Notes under the pieces: generated by a model
Told to the model about the DNA's origin: nothing
What the model saw: only the letters and a program-made list of their open reading frames with translations
The model's database searches: none
Made by a program: the position numbers and the translations under genes
NCBI GenBank assembly: GCA_963713965.1
Contig: OY970217.1
Location: 2,914,001-2,978,000, forward strand
Source of the DNA: CALAGB01 sp963713965
Lineage (GTDB): Bacteria > Chloroflexota > Chloroflexia > Thermomicrobiales > Thermomicrobiaceae
Direction of reading: 5' to 3'
DNA: 64,000 nt
Shown here: piece after piece, positions 43,358-52,595 of the stretch
Layout of the letters: every line of letters begins with the position of its first letter
How positions within the stretch are numbered: the stretch's first letter is position 1

Positions 43358-44086
43358 TCAGCTGCTCATTCCGTCCGTCAGCTCGATCTCAAGACGTTTG
43401 TTGATGCGTCCCTTGCTCCGCGTTCCGATGACCCGTATGCCGCCGACCTCACGCGTATTGCGCACATGCGTGCCACCGTCCGCCTGCAGATCGAGCCCTT
43501 CGATCTCCACCACCCGTACTTCCGTGATGGAATCGGGCAACAGATTGATCTTTGTACGGATCAAGTCCGGAATTTGAAAGGCTTCATCGCGCGGCAGAGA
43601 GCGCCAAGAGACACCCAACCCGGCTTCAATCGATCGATTCGCCAGCTCTTCAATGTGGGCCACACGCTCAGGATCGAGGTCTTCGAGCTCGAAGTCCATA
43701 CGCGCCTTGTCGGTGCCCATATTGCCACCGGTGACCTGCGCACCGTATTCGCGAAAGACCGTGCCACACAGGACGTGCAGCGCCGTGTGTGTACGCATCA
43801 GCTTGTAACGCTGCTCCCAATCGATCTCGCCGTGAACAGCAGTGCCTGGCGCCGGAGGGTCGCCGCCTTCAATCGTGTGCACAATCTCGCCGTCCGTCTT
43901 GCCCACTTTGGTCACCTGCCAGGTCTTTCCATCCGCGTTGAGCGTGCCTGTATCGCACGGCTGGCCACCACCGCCCGCGTAGAAAGCGGTTCGATCCAGA
44001 ATGATCTGACCGGCATCGTTCACGTTTTGAACGACCGCGTCGAATTCACGCAGATAGCTATCGACCATGTAGAGCACGTCGGTCAC
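43358..44086 (-). CDS. Alanyl-tRNA editing protein (AlaX family)
   Basis: About 242 residues from the GTG at 44086, with GAGGAG 6 bases upstream. AlaX proteins hydrolyse mischarged Ser- or Gly-tRNA(Ala). The zinc motif HxxxH is present as HTALH (about residues 101-105). The second half, usually CxxxH in CGGTH, reads DGGTH here (about 206-210), so the cysteine is replaced by aspartate. AFYAGGGGQPCDTG (about 34-47) is typical of the N-terminal domain. It is intermediate between the short and long AlaX classes. Editing is probable, but metal binding may differ. Confidence 0.87.
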   Translation of the reverse strand: MTDVLYMVDSYLREFDAVVQNVNDAGQIILDRTAFYAGGGGQPCDTGTLNADGKTWQVTKVGKTDGEIVHTIEGGDPPAPGTAVHGEIDWEQRYKLMRTHTALHVLCGTVFREYGAQVTGGNMGTDKARMDFELEDLDPERVAHIEELANRSIEAGLGVSWRSLPRDEAFQIPDLIRTKINLLPDSITEVRVVEIEGLDLQADGGTHVRNTREVGGIRVIGTRSKGRINKRLEIELTDGMSS

Positions 44087-44377
44087 GAGCAACTCCTCAC
44101 GGATGGCTGAACGGCAGCGACTCCGAATCTTAGTGAGGCCGGATTAACGGTGTCAAGCAACGGAGCACGAACAGGGGTGGAACCGACGACACACCGCCTA
44201 ATCCATTGATTTGATTGGGTTCCGGCACCGAGCGTGCGTACTCGCAGGCGTTGGTCACGTTGCCGAATGGGCCAAATGACGTCAACGGTCGTACTCAGGA
44301 CCGCAACGTGAGAAACTTATGCAGGCGCAATGGCGCGCCAATTGAACACTCGATTTGCAGCAAGGGAACCATAACGC

Positions 44378-46042
44378 ATGCCGCGTCCGAGAATCAGGGC
44401 AGTCCCGCTTGGTGGAGTTGGTGAAGTTGGAAAGAACCTCACCGTCGTCGAATACCGTGGTGATCTCGTCATTATTGACGCGGGAGCCAAATTCCCAGAA
44501 GACGAGATGCGGGGCATCGACCTTATCGTTCCAGATATCAGCTACGTTTTGGAACGAATCAACAAATTTCGCGGAATCCTGCTGACCCATGGTCATGAAG
44601 ATCACATTGGTGGGCTACCCTATCTTCTACCACTGTTGAAGCAGGTCGCGCCCGTACCGATCTACGGATCCGCGCTCGCGATAGCATTCGCCGAAGCCAA
44701 GCTCGACGAAGCGGGGATCTTGAATCTAGCCGATCTGCACGTCGTCGAGGCGGGAGAACACTATCAATTCGGCAAATCCTTTGAGGCCGAGTTCATAAAT
44801 GTCACCCATAGCATTCCTGGGAGCTTCGCCATCGGTTTGAAGACACCCATCGGCTGGGTGGTTCACACTGGCGACTACAAGTTCGATCCGACGCCGCCCT
44901 TGGGTGAGCCAACCGACGAAGCGCGTCTGCGCGAGATCGGCGACGAAGGCGTTCTGCTCCTGCTGACCGATGCGGTGCGCGTCGAACGTCCTGGTCACAC
45001 GCCGTCCGAATCGGTGGTGAGCGAGACGCTTTATCGCGTCATCGGGCAGGCCTCTGGCCGGGTGGTATTGACGACGTTTGCCTCGAATATCACCCGCCTC
45101 GATCAAGCCATCCGCGCTGGTTACCGGCATGGACGCAAGGTAGCCGTCACTGGCCGCAGCATGGAGCAGAGCACGCGCATTGCCATGAATCTTGGCTATA
45201 TGAATCCGCCTGACGGCGTGCTCGTGCCGATTGATATCGCCATGAAGCTGCCGCCGAAGCAGGCGCTCATCTTGACCACGGGAAGCCAGGGCGAGGCTGG
45301 GGCCGCGCTCGCGCGAGTTGCCAGTGGCGAGCACCAGCACATCCGCCTCTCCAAAGGTGACACGGTCATCTTCTCGGCGACTCCAGTTCCGGGAAACGAG
45401 GAGAGCGTCGGCCAGACGATCGATCTGCTCTTCAAGCGCGGGTTTGAGGTTGTCTATTCAGCCCTAGAGCCGACGATCCACGTGTCTGGGCACTCCAGCC
45501 GTGACGAGCTCAAGTTCATGCTCCGGCTCATTCGCCCTCGGTTCGTGATGCCCATTCACGGTGAACACCGGCATCTCTCCCTCTACCGCCACCTGGCTAT
45601 GGAGCAGGGTTTGAACGACAGCCAGATCTTCTTGCCGGATCTTGGTGGAATCTACAGCTTTGGTCGTGACTCTGGTCGCCGTGAGGGCATGTCCAATTCT
45701 GGTGCCGTCCTCGTCGACATCGTCAGCAACCGGCAGGTGATCTTGCGTAACCGAGATGAGATCGCTGAGCACGGCTTCATCGTCGCCAGCATGGTGGTGG
45801 ATCGCGAAAGCCGACAGTTGATCGCTGGACCCACGATCGCCGTCCAGGGACTCGACGGTGAGATCGACGCCAAGGTATTGCATCGCGCCGAGGATGAGCT
45901 GCAGAAGTTCCTGGCACGGCGTCAAAAGGGTGGATTCAGCACTGGCTATCTGGTGAGCCGAACCAAGGGGGTACTCGCCCGCCAGATCTACCGCCAGACG
46001 AAGCTGCACCCGCTGATCCTCCCAGTTGTCAGCGAGCTGTAG
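44378..46042 (+). CDS. rnj: Ribonuclease J
   Basis: A 554-residue metallo-beta-lactamase/beta-CASP ribonuclease with 5'-3' exo- and endonuclease activity in mRNA decay and rRNA maturation. The metal motif HGHEDHIGG spans residues 71-79. GDYKFDPTP carries the next metal aspartate near 165. The beta-CASP part includes TTGSQGE near 290 and HVSGHSS near 368, and the C-terminal domain ends PLILPVVSEL. AAGGGA lies 10 bases before the ATG. The 290-base gap upstream has no gene and no clear promoter that I can name. Confidence 0.96.
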   Translation: MPRPRIRAVPLGGVGEVGKNLTVVEYRGDLVIIDAGAKFPEDEMRGIDLIVPDISYVLERINKFRGILLTHGHEDHIGGLPYLLPLLKQVAPVPIYGSALAIAFAEAKLDEAGILNLADLHVVEAGEHYQFGKSFEAEFINVTHSIPGSFAIGLKTPIGWVVHTGDYKFDPTPPLGEPTDEARLREIGDEGVLLLLTDAVRVERPGHTPSESVVSETLYRVIGQASGRVVLTTFASNITRLDQAIRAGYRHGRKVAVTGRSMEQSTRIAMNLGYMNPPDGVLVPIDIAMKLPPKQALILTTGSQGEAGAALARVASGEHQHIRLSKGDTVIFSATPVPGNEESVGQTIDLLFKRGFEVVYSALEPTIHVSGHSSRDELKFMLRLIRPRFVMPIHGEHRHLSLYRHLAMEQGLNDSQIFLPDLGGIYSFGRDSGRREGMSNSGAVLVDIVSNRQVILRNRDEIAEHGFIVASMVVDRESRQLIAGPTIAVQGLDGEIDAKVLHRAEDELQKFLARRQKGGFSTGYLVSRTKGVLARQIYRQTKLHPLILPVVSEL

Positions 46043-46089
46043 GCGCGTTCTCGATTTCGCTGGAAGTTGCGGGACCGTGCTGGACGTCG

Positions 46090-46434
46090 TCAGCGCGTCT
46101 TGGCGATCACCACGGCAATAGCCGCCAGTACCGTGACGATGGATGCCGTGATGCCAATCCCCTGCGGGCGGCCAAAGCGTCTGCGGAATACCGGCATGAG
46201 TCCAAGCGCCGGGAGGGTCAGGAGCGCGACGATCACGTGGGACACCGGCATGATGTGCGGATGCCGGATGTACAGAATGATACCCATGATGATTTGGACG
46301 CCGAGCAGCGCGTGGGCGGTCCCTGTGAGCCATGCGGGAAGTCCGTTGCGTCTGGCCAGCACGAACGAGAGAATCGCGATCACCAAATAGAGCGCGACGA
46401 GCAGCTCTCCCAACCCACCATGAGCGTCAGCCAT
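46090..46434 (-). CDS. Hypothetical three- to four-span membrane protein
   Basis: A 114-residue membrane protein from the ATG at 46434 (GGAAGGA upstream). Hydrophobic segments lie at about residues 8-25, 32-52, 60-75 and 90-110. The pattern of small histidine-bearing helices (HALLGV, RHPHIMPVSHVIVA) resembles cytochrome- or DUF420-like proteins, but I cannot name the family. It is a lone gene between convergent RNase J and a co-directional YdjM-like gene. Confidence 0.65.
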   Translation of the reverse strand: MADAHGGLGELLVALYLVIAILSFVLARRNGLPAWLTGTAHALLGVQIIMGIILYIRHPHIMPVSHVIVALLTLPALGLMPVFRRRFGRPQGIGITASIVTVLAAIAVVIAKTR

Positions 46435-46538
46435 CCGAATTTGTTCCTTCCATGCGATGTCCCCCGCGGGCGAACATCTACGCCGTGGGGACTGGTTGCG
46501 GCATGATCTTACCTTGGGGAACGCCGGTTGACGACGCG

Positions 46539-47192
46539 CTATGGAGTCGCGAAGAGCCATCTCCAAGCGCGTAGCGCCAGGAACTTGCCGCCCACGGCGG
46601 TGCGCGTGCCGTATCGCGTCACGACGGAAAACGCGCCAAGGAGCACCACGACGAGTTCATAGGGGATGGTGATGATCTTCTGAGGATGGAGCAGCGGCGC
46701 GCCGCCGGTGCCGAGGTCACGCAGCAGATGCGAGCTCACGCCGACCAGCGCCGCCAACCCGACATGCTGCTCCGGCTTCCAGCGCTCGGCCAGGACAGCG
46801 AAGATGAGTGGCGTGAGCACCGAATGCGAAGCGGGTCGGTGATCCATGGTCATGCAGCGCGTGAGGCGGAACGAGCGAGCCGCCAGGATGTGATCGAGGT
46901 CGATCACCACCGAGCTCAGCAGACTGATGCGCAAGAATCCCCAGCGATCGTGGACATACGGCAGAATCGGCAGCGAGACAGCCAGGGCCGTCCCGAGATG
47001 GCATAAACCGTCGAACAAGCCGCGGCGCGGCGTGCCCTCATACGCGGATTCCCAGCGCCGGTGCCAGGCGCCGGTTGTGAGGGCGGCGATTATGGCGCCG
47101 ATCGCCAATGAGGGCTGCATCCATTTTATGATGAATCTCAGAAGCTGGCGTTTGAGTGAGTCATTGCGTGCCGAATGGTGTGTCACATGCAT
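46539..47192 (-). CDS. YdjM-like membrane-bound metal-dependent hydrolase
   Basis: A 217-residue protein of the YdjM/DUF457 group: putative membrane hydrolases with histidine/aspartate metal ligands. DLDHI (about residues 98-102), HRPASHSVLTP (about 117-127) and SSHLLRDLGTGG (about 152-163) match the family's motifs and lie at the ends of hydrophobic helices. The substrate is unknown. E. coli YdjM belongs to the LexA regulon, but no LexA site was seen here. An ATG closer to the first helix (about residue 25) could also be the start. Confidence 0.8.
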   Translation of the reverse strand: MHVTHHSARNDSLKRQLLRFIIKWMQPSLAIGAIIAALTTGAWHRRWESAYEGTPRRGLFDGLCHLGTALAVSLPILPYVHDRWGFLRISLLSSVVIDLDHILAARSFRLTRCMTMDHRPASHSVLTPLIFAVLAERWKPEQHVGLAALVGVSSHLLRDLGTGGAPLLHPQKIITIPYELVVVLLGAFSVVTRYGTRTAVGGKFLALRAWRWLFATP

Positions 47193-47243
47193 GCCGTCGA
47201 ACCGCCCTAATACCTGTCCGGAGTGAAAGGAATCCCGCTCAAC

Positions 47244-47933
47244 ATGGTAGACGTTCGAACCGAGCGCAATCGCGCAGTAATCCTACTCTCTGGGGGACTC
47301 GATAGCACGACGGCTGCGTGGTTGGCTAAGGCGAGCCAATTCGATCTCTACGCGCTGTCATTCGATTACGGACAGCGGCATCGGAAGGAACTCGATTCCG
47401 CGGCGCGGGTGGCGCGGGCACTTGAGGTTCGTCAGCATCAAATTGTGCGCCTGAATCTTGGCGAGTGGTCGGCCTCATCACTGACGGGACAGGGCGACAT
47501 CCCTACCGAGCCAACCGAAGGAATCCCATCAACCTGGGTTCCCGCACGCAACCACATCTTCCTGGCGATTGCTTCGGGCTATGCCGAGGTGGTCGGTGCC
47601 AGAGCGATCTACATCGGCGTGAGCGAGGTCGATTACTCCGGTTATCCAGATTGTCGTGGCGAGTTTCTGGACGCGTTCCAACACGCGGCGAATTTAGCGA
47701 GCAAACAATTCGTAGAGGAAGGGACGAGCGTTCCCGTCATTGCGCCGTTCCTGCATGTAACGAAAGCGGGAGTCGTTCAATTGGGACTGAAACTCGGGGT
47801 CGACTACGGTCTTACCTGGTCGTGCTATCTGGGTGGCGATGAGCCCTGCGGCGAGTGCGACTCCTGCCGCCTGCGCGCCGTGGCGTTCGCGGCCGCAAAT
47901 GCCGTAGATCCGCTGGTCAGGCAGCCTGTTTGA
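47244..47933 (+). CDS. queC: 7-cyano-7-deazaguanine synthase
   Basis: A 229-residue ATP-dependent enzyme that makes preQ0, the precursor of queuosine and archaeosine-type bases. The PP-loop ATP motif LLSGGLDSTTA is at about residues 14-24. The four zinc cysteines are in WSCYLGGDEPCGECDSC near the C-terminus. The ATG at 47244 is preferred over a GTG at 47223 because the conserved region starts right after it; neither has a strong ribosome site. No queD, queE or queF is in the window. The stop abuts the stop of the convergent phosphoesterase gene. Confidence 0.94.
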   Translation: MVDVRTERNRAVILLSGGLDSTTAAWLAKASQFDLYALSFDYGQRHRKELDSAARVARALEVRQHQIVRLNLGEWSASSLTGQGDIPTEPTEGIPSTWVPARNHIFLAIASGYAEVVGARAIYIGVSEVDYSGYPDCRGEFLDAFQHAANLASKQFVEEGTSVPVIAPFLHVTKAGVVQLGLKLGVDYGLTWSCYLGGDEPCGECDSCRLRAVAFAAANAVDPLVRQPV

Positions 47934-48794
47934 TCAGCCGACCGGCCGCATCGGCGTCGCGCCACCGGAGTTGACGATCTCGATGAGCGTGATCTCGGGT
48001 GGGCAGTTGAGGCGGATGCGTGGTGGCACCATTCCGACACCGCGCGTGGTGTAGACGAGGGTGCCGTTGTTGCTGCGCAATCCCCAGGGGAATTTTCGCC
48101 CAAGGTTGGGAAGAACCGGTGCCCCCACGACCGGCAACCGTACCTGACCCCCATGGCTGTGCCCGGAGAGGACAAGCGACGAGCCGCTCAGGAGTGCCGA
48201 CGCGTCTGGCTCATGCACCAGCCCGAGCGTCGGGGTGCCGTTCGGAACGCCGCTCAGGGCGGTCTTGGGGTTTGGCTTTTTCTGCAGCGCATCGTTCAGT
48301 CCGACCAGAGCGAAGCGTTCACCATGCGTCGTCAACAGCATGCTTTTGTCGATTAGTGGCGTCATGCCGCGACTAAGAATCATCGAACCGAGGTCACGCA
48401 ACGCGGGCGTGATGTCATGGTTGCCGAGGATGGCGTACACGCCCAGCGGCGCACTCAAAGTGCTCAAGATGTCAAGGGCGGTCGCCACGTGGCCATGGAT
48501 CACGCGGCCGGAGTGCATGGCCGTCGAGTAGTCGCCGAGCAGCAGGATGAGGTCGGATGACTGTCGTTTTAGTAGCCGCACCGACTCCTCGACCCTTTTA
48601 CGGCTGACGGTGTCGGACAGGTGAAAATCACTCAGCGCACCGATGCGTAGGCCGGTCGGGAGATCAGTTTTGACCTTCACGTGCTCGATCTGGAACTCGG
48701 ACGGTTCGACAAGGAGTGCGTATCCGGCTGTAGTCGTCACCGCGCCCGCCACGGCCATACGTAGCAGGGCTCTGCGGCTTATACGCTGCGACAT
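47934..48794 (-). CDS. Membrane-associated metallophosphoesterase (YaeI/YkuE type)
   Basis: A 286-residue calcineurin-like phosphoesterase with an N-terminal SRRALLRMAVAGAV segment that resembles a twin-arginine signal or anchor. Metal ligands appear as DFHLSD (about residues 55-60), LLGDYS (about 85-90), GNHD (about 122-125) and GHSHGGQVRLP (about 211-221). Homologues YaeI and YkuE act on the outer face of the membrane, with phosphodiester or UDP-lipid substrates proposed. It is divergent from ychF across an 86-base gap. Confidence 0.88.
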   Translation of the reverse strand: MSQRISRRALLRMAVAGAVTTTAGYALLVEPSEFQIEHVKVKTDLPTGLRIGALSDFHLSDTVSRKRVEESVRLLKRQSSDLILLLGDYSTAMHSGRVIHGHVATALDILSTLSAPLGVYAILGNHDITPALRDLGSMILSRGMTPLIDKSMLLTTHGERFALVGLNDALQKKPNPKTALSGVPNGTPTLGLVHEPDASALLSGSSLVLSGHSHGGQVRLPVVGAPVLPNLGRKFPWGLRSNNGTLVYTTRGVGMVPPRIRLNCPPEITLIEIVNSGGATPMRPVG

Positions 48795-48880
48795 CGGGAA
48801 TCCCGTGGTACAACGTAGGCTGGCGCCAGACCCGGACGCAGGCTGCCACGTCTTCGAATTGTGATCATCACGGAGGTGGG

Positions 48881-49987
48881 ATGTCCCTCCAACTGGTTAT
48901 CGTCGGACTGCCCCAAAGTGGCAAGACGACTGTCTTCAATGCTTTGACCGAGGCCGAAGCGGCTACCGGTCAATTCTCGACCGGCGAAGAGGAGCCGAAC
49001 CTCGCGACGGTAAAGGTACCTGATGAGCGGCTGAACGTGCTTACCGACATGTTCAACCCCAAACGGACCGTCCCCGCCGACGTCCAGTATTACGACGTGG
49101 CAGGAGTCGCGAAGGGCATCCACGAGCAGGGGATGAGCGGCCGGCTCCTTGGCTTCCTCAGCCAGGGCGCGGCGCTTGTCCACGTGGTGCGCGCCTTTGA
49201 AGATCCGGCCGTGCCGCACCCAGAGGGCAGAGTCGATCCCATGCGGGACATCGAGACGATGAATCTGGAGTTGACGTTCTCCGATCTTGGCTTGATCGAG
49301 AAGCGGTTGCGACGCCTGGAGGCTGGGATCCCCAAGCTTCGTGGCGCCGAGCGCGAGGCGAACGAGCGCGAAGCGGTCGTGCTGACGAAGCTGCGTGAGG
49401 CGCTCGAAGAGGGCATTCCCATTCGGGAAGTCGAGATTCAGCCTGAAGACGAGAAGCTATTGCGCGGATTTGGATTTCTGTCAGCCAAGCCTCTGCTGAT
49501 CCTGATCAATCTGAGTGACGACATGATCGGCGAGCGGGCCGACGCGCTCAAGTCAGAGGCAGAATCTCGTTTTGGACGCCCCGGTGTGATGGTCGATGCC
49601 ATTGCCGGGAAGATCGAGGCGGAGATCGCGCGTTTGGACGACGACGACGCACGCATGTTCCTCGACGATCTGGGCATCGAGGAGACCGGTCGTGAGCGGC
49701 TTATCCAGCGCTCTTACGAATTGCTCGGGCTCATCTCCTTCTTCACCGTCGGCCCCGATGAGTGCCGTGCCTGGACCATCAATCGTGGAACCCCGGCCGT
49801 TGAGGCGGCGGGTGTGATCCATACCGACATCCAACGAGGTTTCATCCGGGCAGAGGTCGTCAGCTACGACGACCTCATCGAGACGGGTGGACTGCCGGAG
49901 GCACGTAAGGCCGGCAAGCTGCGCTTGGAGGGGAAGACCTACATCGTGCAGGACGGCGACATCGCCCATTTCCTCTTCAACGTCTAG
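48881..49987 (+). CDS. ychF: YchF/OLA1-family ATPase/GTPase
   Basis: A 368-residue ribosome-associated NTPase. The P-loop GLPQSGKTT (residues 9-17) is unusual: most YchF proteins have GLPNVGKST. The switch region YYDVAGVAKGIHEQGMSG (about 68-85) and NLSDD (about 208) are in place. A helical insert (about 130-170) and the C-terminal TGS-like domain (SFFTVGPDECRAWTINRG to DIAHFLFNV) complete the family plan. GGAGGTG precedes the ATG. YchF binds ribosomes and influences stress translation; the altered P-loop may mark a phylum-specific branch. Confidence 0.9.
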   Translation: MSLQLVIVGLPQSGKTTVFNALTEAEAATGQFSTGEEEPNLATVKVPDERLNVLTDMFNPKRTVPADVQYYDVAGVAKGIHEQGMSGRLLGFLSQGAALVHVVRAFEDPAVPHPEGRVDPMRDIETMNLELTFSDLGLIEKRLRRLEAGIPKLRGAEREANEREAVVLTKLREALEEGIPIREVEIQPEDEKLLRGFGFLSAKPLLILINLSDDMIGERADALKSEAESRFGRPGVMVDAIAGKIEAEIARLDDDDARMFLDDLGIEETGRERLIQRSYELLGLISFFTVGPDECRAWTINRGTPAVEAAGVIHTDIQRGFIRAEVVSYDDLIETGGLPEARKAGKLRLEGKTYIVQDGDIAHFLFNV

Positions 49988-50033
49988 TGCATCACGGTGC
50001 GGACGAAGCGCGTCAGCGTGAGAGCGCACTGAG

Positions 50034-52496
50034 GTGACGGTCGACGTCGCTCCGCAGACGGCGGGCCTAATACCACTCTGGCTCGTGCCGGTTGGTTTCG
50101 TCGCTTGGGTGATCATCTTCTGGCTGACGGCGCGACCATTGCGAAGACGCCTCCACGATCTGTATCTCGACGTTTTGGCGTTAGGTGGGCTGGCGCTCGC
50201 CGAGTTGCTCTTCTTCTGGCGTCCGTTGCTGAGCGACGCCAGCGTGCCGCGCGGCGGCGGTGACTTGAACTCCTATTTCTTCCCATTGCAGGGGTTCAGC
50301 GCTCACGCACTGCAAACTGGGCATTTTCCCCTCTGGAATCCCAGTCAATTCGGCGGCATGCCGCAGTTCGCCAATTATCAAGCCGCCATGCTCTACCCGC
50401 CCAATTTGATCGCCTGGCTGCTGCACCGACCGTACTCCTACGGTACGCTCGAGGTGTTGGTGATCGCCCACTTCTTCATCGCTTCGTTCGGGACGTATTT
50501 CCTCGCTCGCTCGATCGGGATGCGCCGCGTCCCGGCCAGCACCGCGGCGTTGGTCTTCTCGGGATGCGGCTTTCTGACTGCGCACCTGGGCCACTACTCG
50601 ATGCTCTCGGTCGCGGTCTGGCTGCCGCTATTGCTCTTGACCTTACGAATGACCGCCATGCGCGATTCGTGGCTCTGGGCAGTGGCAAGTGCCATGGTCA
50701 TCTTTCTGGCCGCCACCGGTGGGCATCAGCAGATGCTCCTCTACGAGCTCACGGCTGGCGCGGTTTGGTGGCTTTTCTGGGTCGGTACCCGTCACGAACT
50801 CTGGCCCTGGGACGCGGGTGGGCAGGAATGGAGCGGCATCGAGCGCCGTCTGCGAGAAGGGACGCGGTCGCTGGCGTTCGCAATCGCGCGAGCTGGAGGT
50901 GCCGTGCTGGTCGGGCTTGGGCTAGCCGCGCCCATGATCTTGCCGTCACTGCAGATGGCGTCTCTATCGGTCCGCTCGGGGCTCAGCTACGACCAGGCGA
51001 CCGAGTTCAGCGTCGAGCCGGTGGCGCTGATCCAGTTCTTGCTGCCCAAAGCCATCGGGAGCAACCCTACCGACTACTGGGGATCCTTCGCTAGTGGCGA
51101 GGTTTGGGGCTACGTCGGCATCGTGACGATGGTATTTGCAGCCATCGGACTGCTGCTACGGCCGTCGGGAGTGCGGCTTCTCCTAGGCGCATTCGCTGGA
51201 GTCGCGCTCCTCTTCGCGCTCGGGCCTTTCACGCCGCTGCATGGCTGGGTCTTTCGCTTCGTCCCGCCCTACAACCTCATCCGCGCTCCCGCGCGGGGTT
51301 ACGTGTTCGTAGACCTCGGATTGGCTCTGCTCGCCGGATTTGGATTGCAGGAGCTGGGTTATCACGTCTGGGAATCTGAGCGTTCCAGGGTCATGTTGCG
51401 CCGTTCGCTACGCTGGATTGCGATCGTCTTGGCCGCGTTGATCCTGTTTGTGATACCGCTCTTCTACAGCCTGATCCTGGGCGTGAATGACCCGTCGAAC
51501 CGACCGGTCATCGCCGTTGATGGACTCAACCTGGCCGTCCTTTATCTCGCCGCGACTGCCGTCATTCTCTGGGTGGTCGTGCGTGGCGCGGTTAAAGGGA
51601 GCGTCGTCGTTATTCTGACGACCTTGTTGATCGTGGTCGATCTCTATGGCGCCACCGCCAGCTTCAACCCCACAAGCGAGGATCTAACGGCCGGATTCCG
51701 TCATCCGGAAGCCGTGAGTTTCCTGCAGCAGCAGATGCGCCAGGACGGCCCGTTCCGCATCGCATCGACGACGCTGAACTGGCAACCCGATTTCGCGTCT
51801 GTCGCTGGTTTGCAGGACGCAGGCGGTCTGTTCGACCCGATGCAACCCGCGCGCTATAAGAAGGTTTCCGACGTTCTCTCCGGGGGCAGCGATCCGGCGC
51901 TCTACACCCTTCTCAACGTCGAATACGTCGTCACCGACGACAAAGCGTCGGCACCCGGACCAGGCTTCACCCGGGCTCTGACAACTGACGACGGCTTGGT
52001 CCTGTGGAAGAACGGAAACGTCTTGCCGCGCGTTCGGCTCAGTTATGACGCTCAGCCGGCGAGCGTCGACGATGCGCTCTCCGCGGTCGTTGCGCCGGGA
52101 TTCGATCCCACGAAGACACTCTACCTGAGCGGAAATCTGTCCACCGCCGAGCCAGGCGGCAGCGGCAGTGCGACGGTTGTCGACTATCAGGACGATCGCG
52201 TTTCAATCCATGTCAGCACGGATCGGCCGGCGTACCTGGTGCTCGCCGACACCGCCTATCCCGGATGGATTGCGAGCGTCGATGGCGCGGGAACGCCTAT
52301 CGCCACCGCCGACGGTATCTATCGCGCCATCGCAGTACCTGCCGGAACGCACGATGTCGTCTTCCGCTTCAAGCCATCGATCGTGGCCAGGAGCGTGGTG
52401 GTTTCAGTCGTCAGCTTCGTGGCGCTGATCGTGATGGCAATAATTGGCTTTTGGGGCTGGAACCGGAATCGTCGACGCGCGATCATCATTGACTGA
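50034..52496 (+). CDS. YfhO-like multi-spanning membrane protein
   Basis: An 820-residue membrane protein with a dozen or more hydrophobic helices in its first 560 residues and an extracellular C-terminal part that ends with one more helix. The early motif RGGGDLNSYFFPLQGFSAHAL (about 68-88) with LWNPSQFGG, together with the C-terminal DTAYPGWIASVDG segment, is typical of the YfhO family. The family is GT-C-like and linked in Firmicutes to lipoteichoic acid glycosylation. The GTG start at 50034 has a poor ribosome site. It lies 46 bases after ychF. Probable role: transfer of sugar from a lipid carrier outside the membrane. Confidence 0.83.
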   Translation: MTVDVAPQTAGLIPLWLVPVGFVAWVIIFWLTARPLRRRLHDLYLDVLALGGLALAELLFFWRPLLSDASVPRGGGDLNSYFFPLQGFSAHALQTGHFPLWNPSQFGGMPQFANYQAAMLYPPNLIAWLLHRPYSYGTLEVLVIAHFFIASFGTYFLARSIGMRRVPASTAALVFSGCGFLTAHLGHYSMLSVAVWLPLLLLTLRMTAMRDSWLWAVASAMVIFLAATGGHQQMLLYELTAGAVWWLFWVGTRHELWPWDAGGQEWSGIERRLREGTRSLAFAIARAGGAVLVGLGLAAPMILPSLQMASLSVRSGLSYDQATEFSVEPVALIQFLLPKAIGSNPTDYWGSFASGEVWGYVGIVTMVFAAIGLLLRPSGVRLLLGAFAGVALLFALGPFTPLHGWVFRFVPPYNLIRAPARGYVFVDLGLALLAGFGLQELGYHVWESERSRVMLRRSLRWIAIVLAALILFVIPLFYSLILGVNDPSNRPVIAVDGLNLAVLYLAATAVILWVVVRGAVKGSVVVILTTLLIVVDLYGATASFNPTSEDLTAGFRHPEAVSFLQQQMRQDGPFRIASTTLNWQPDFASVAGLQDAGGLFDPMQPARYKKVSDVLSGGSDPALYTLLNVEYVVTDDKASAPGPGFTRALTTDDGLVLWKNGNVLPRVRLSYDAQPASVDDALSAVVAPGFDPTKTLYLSGNLSTAEPGGSGSATVVDYQDDRVSIHVSTDRPAYLVLADTAYPGWIASVDGAGTPIATADGIYRAIAVPAGTHDVVFRFKPSIVARSVVVSVVSFVALIVMAIIGFWGWNRNRRRAIIID

Positions 52497-52595
52497 CGAT
52501 TTGGTGAGATTGGTGGCTGATCGTCGCGCATGCTCTCCGTCAACTGGGCGTCATAAATGCCGCCCCTACCAAGATTCCGCGTAGGGAAAGATGCT

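Noticed and set aside
42051..43577. 508-codon open frame on the plus strand opposite the aminotransferase and AlaX genes
   Set aside because: It covers parts of two well-recognised genes on the other strand, has no domain, and its predicted protein is full of Arg/His/Asp runs.
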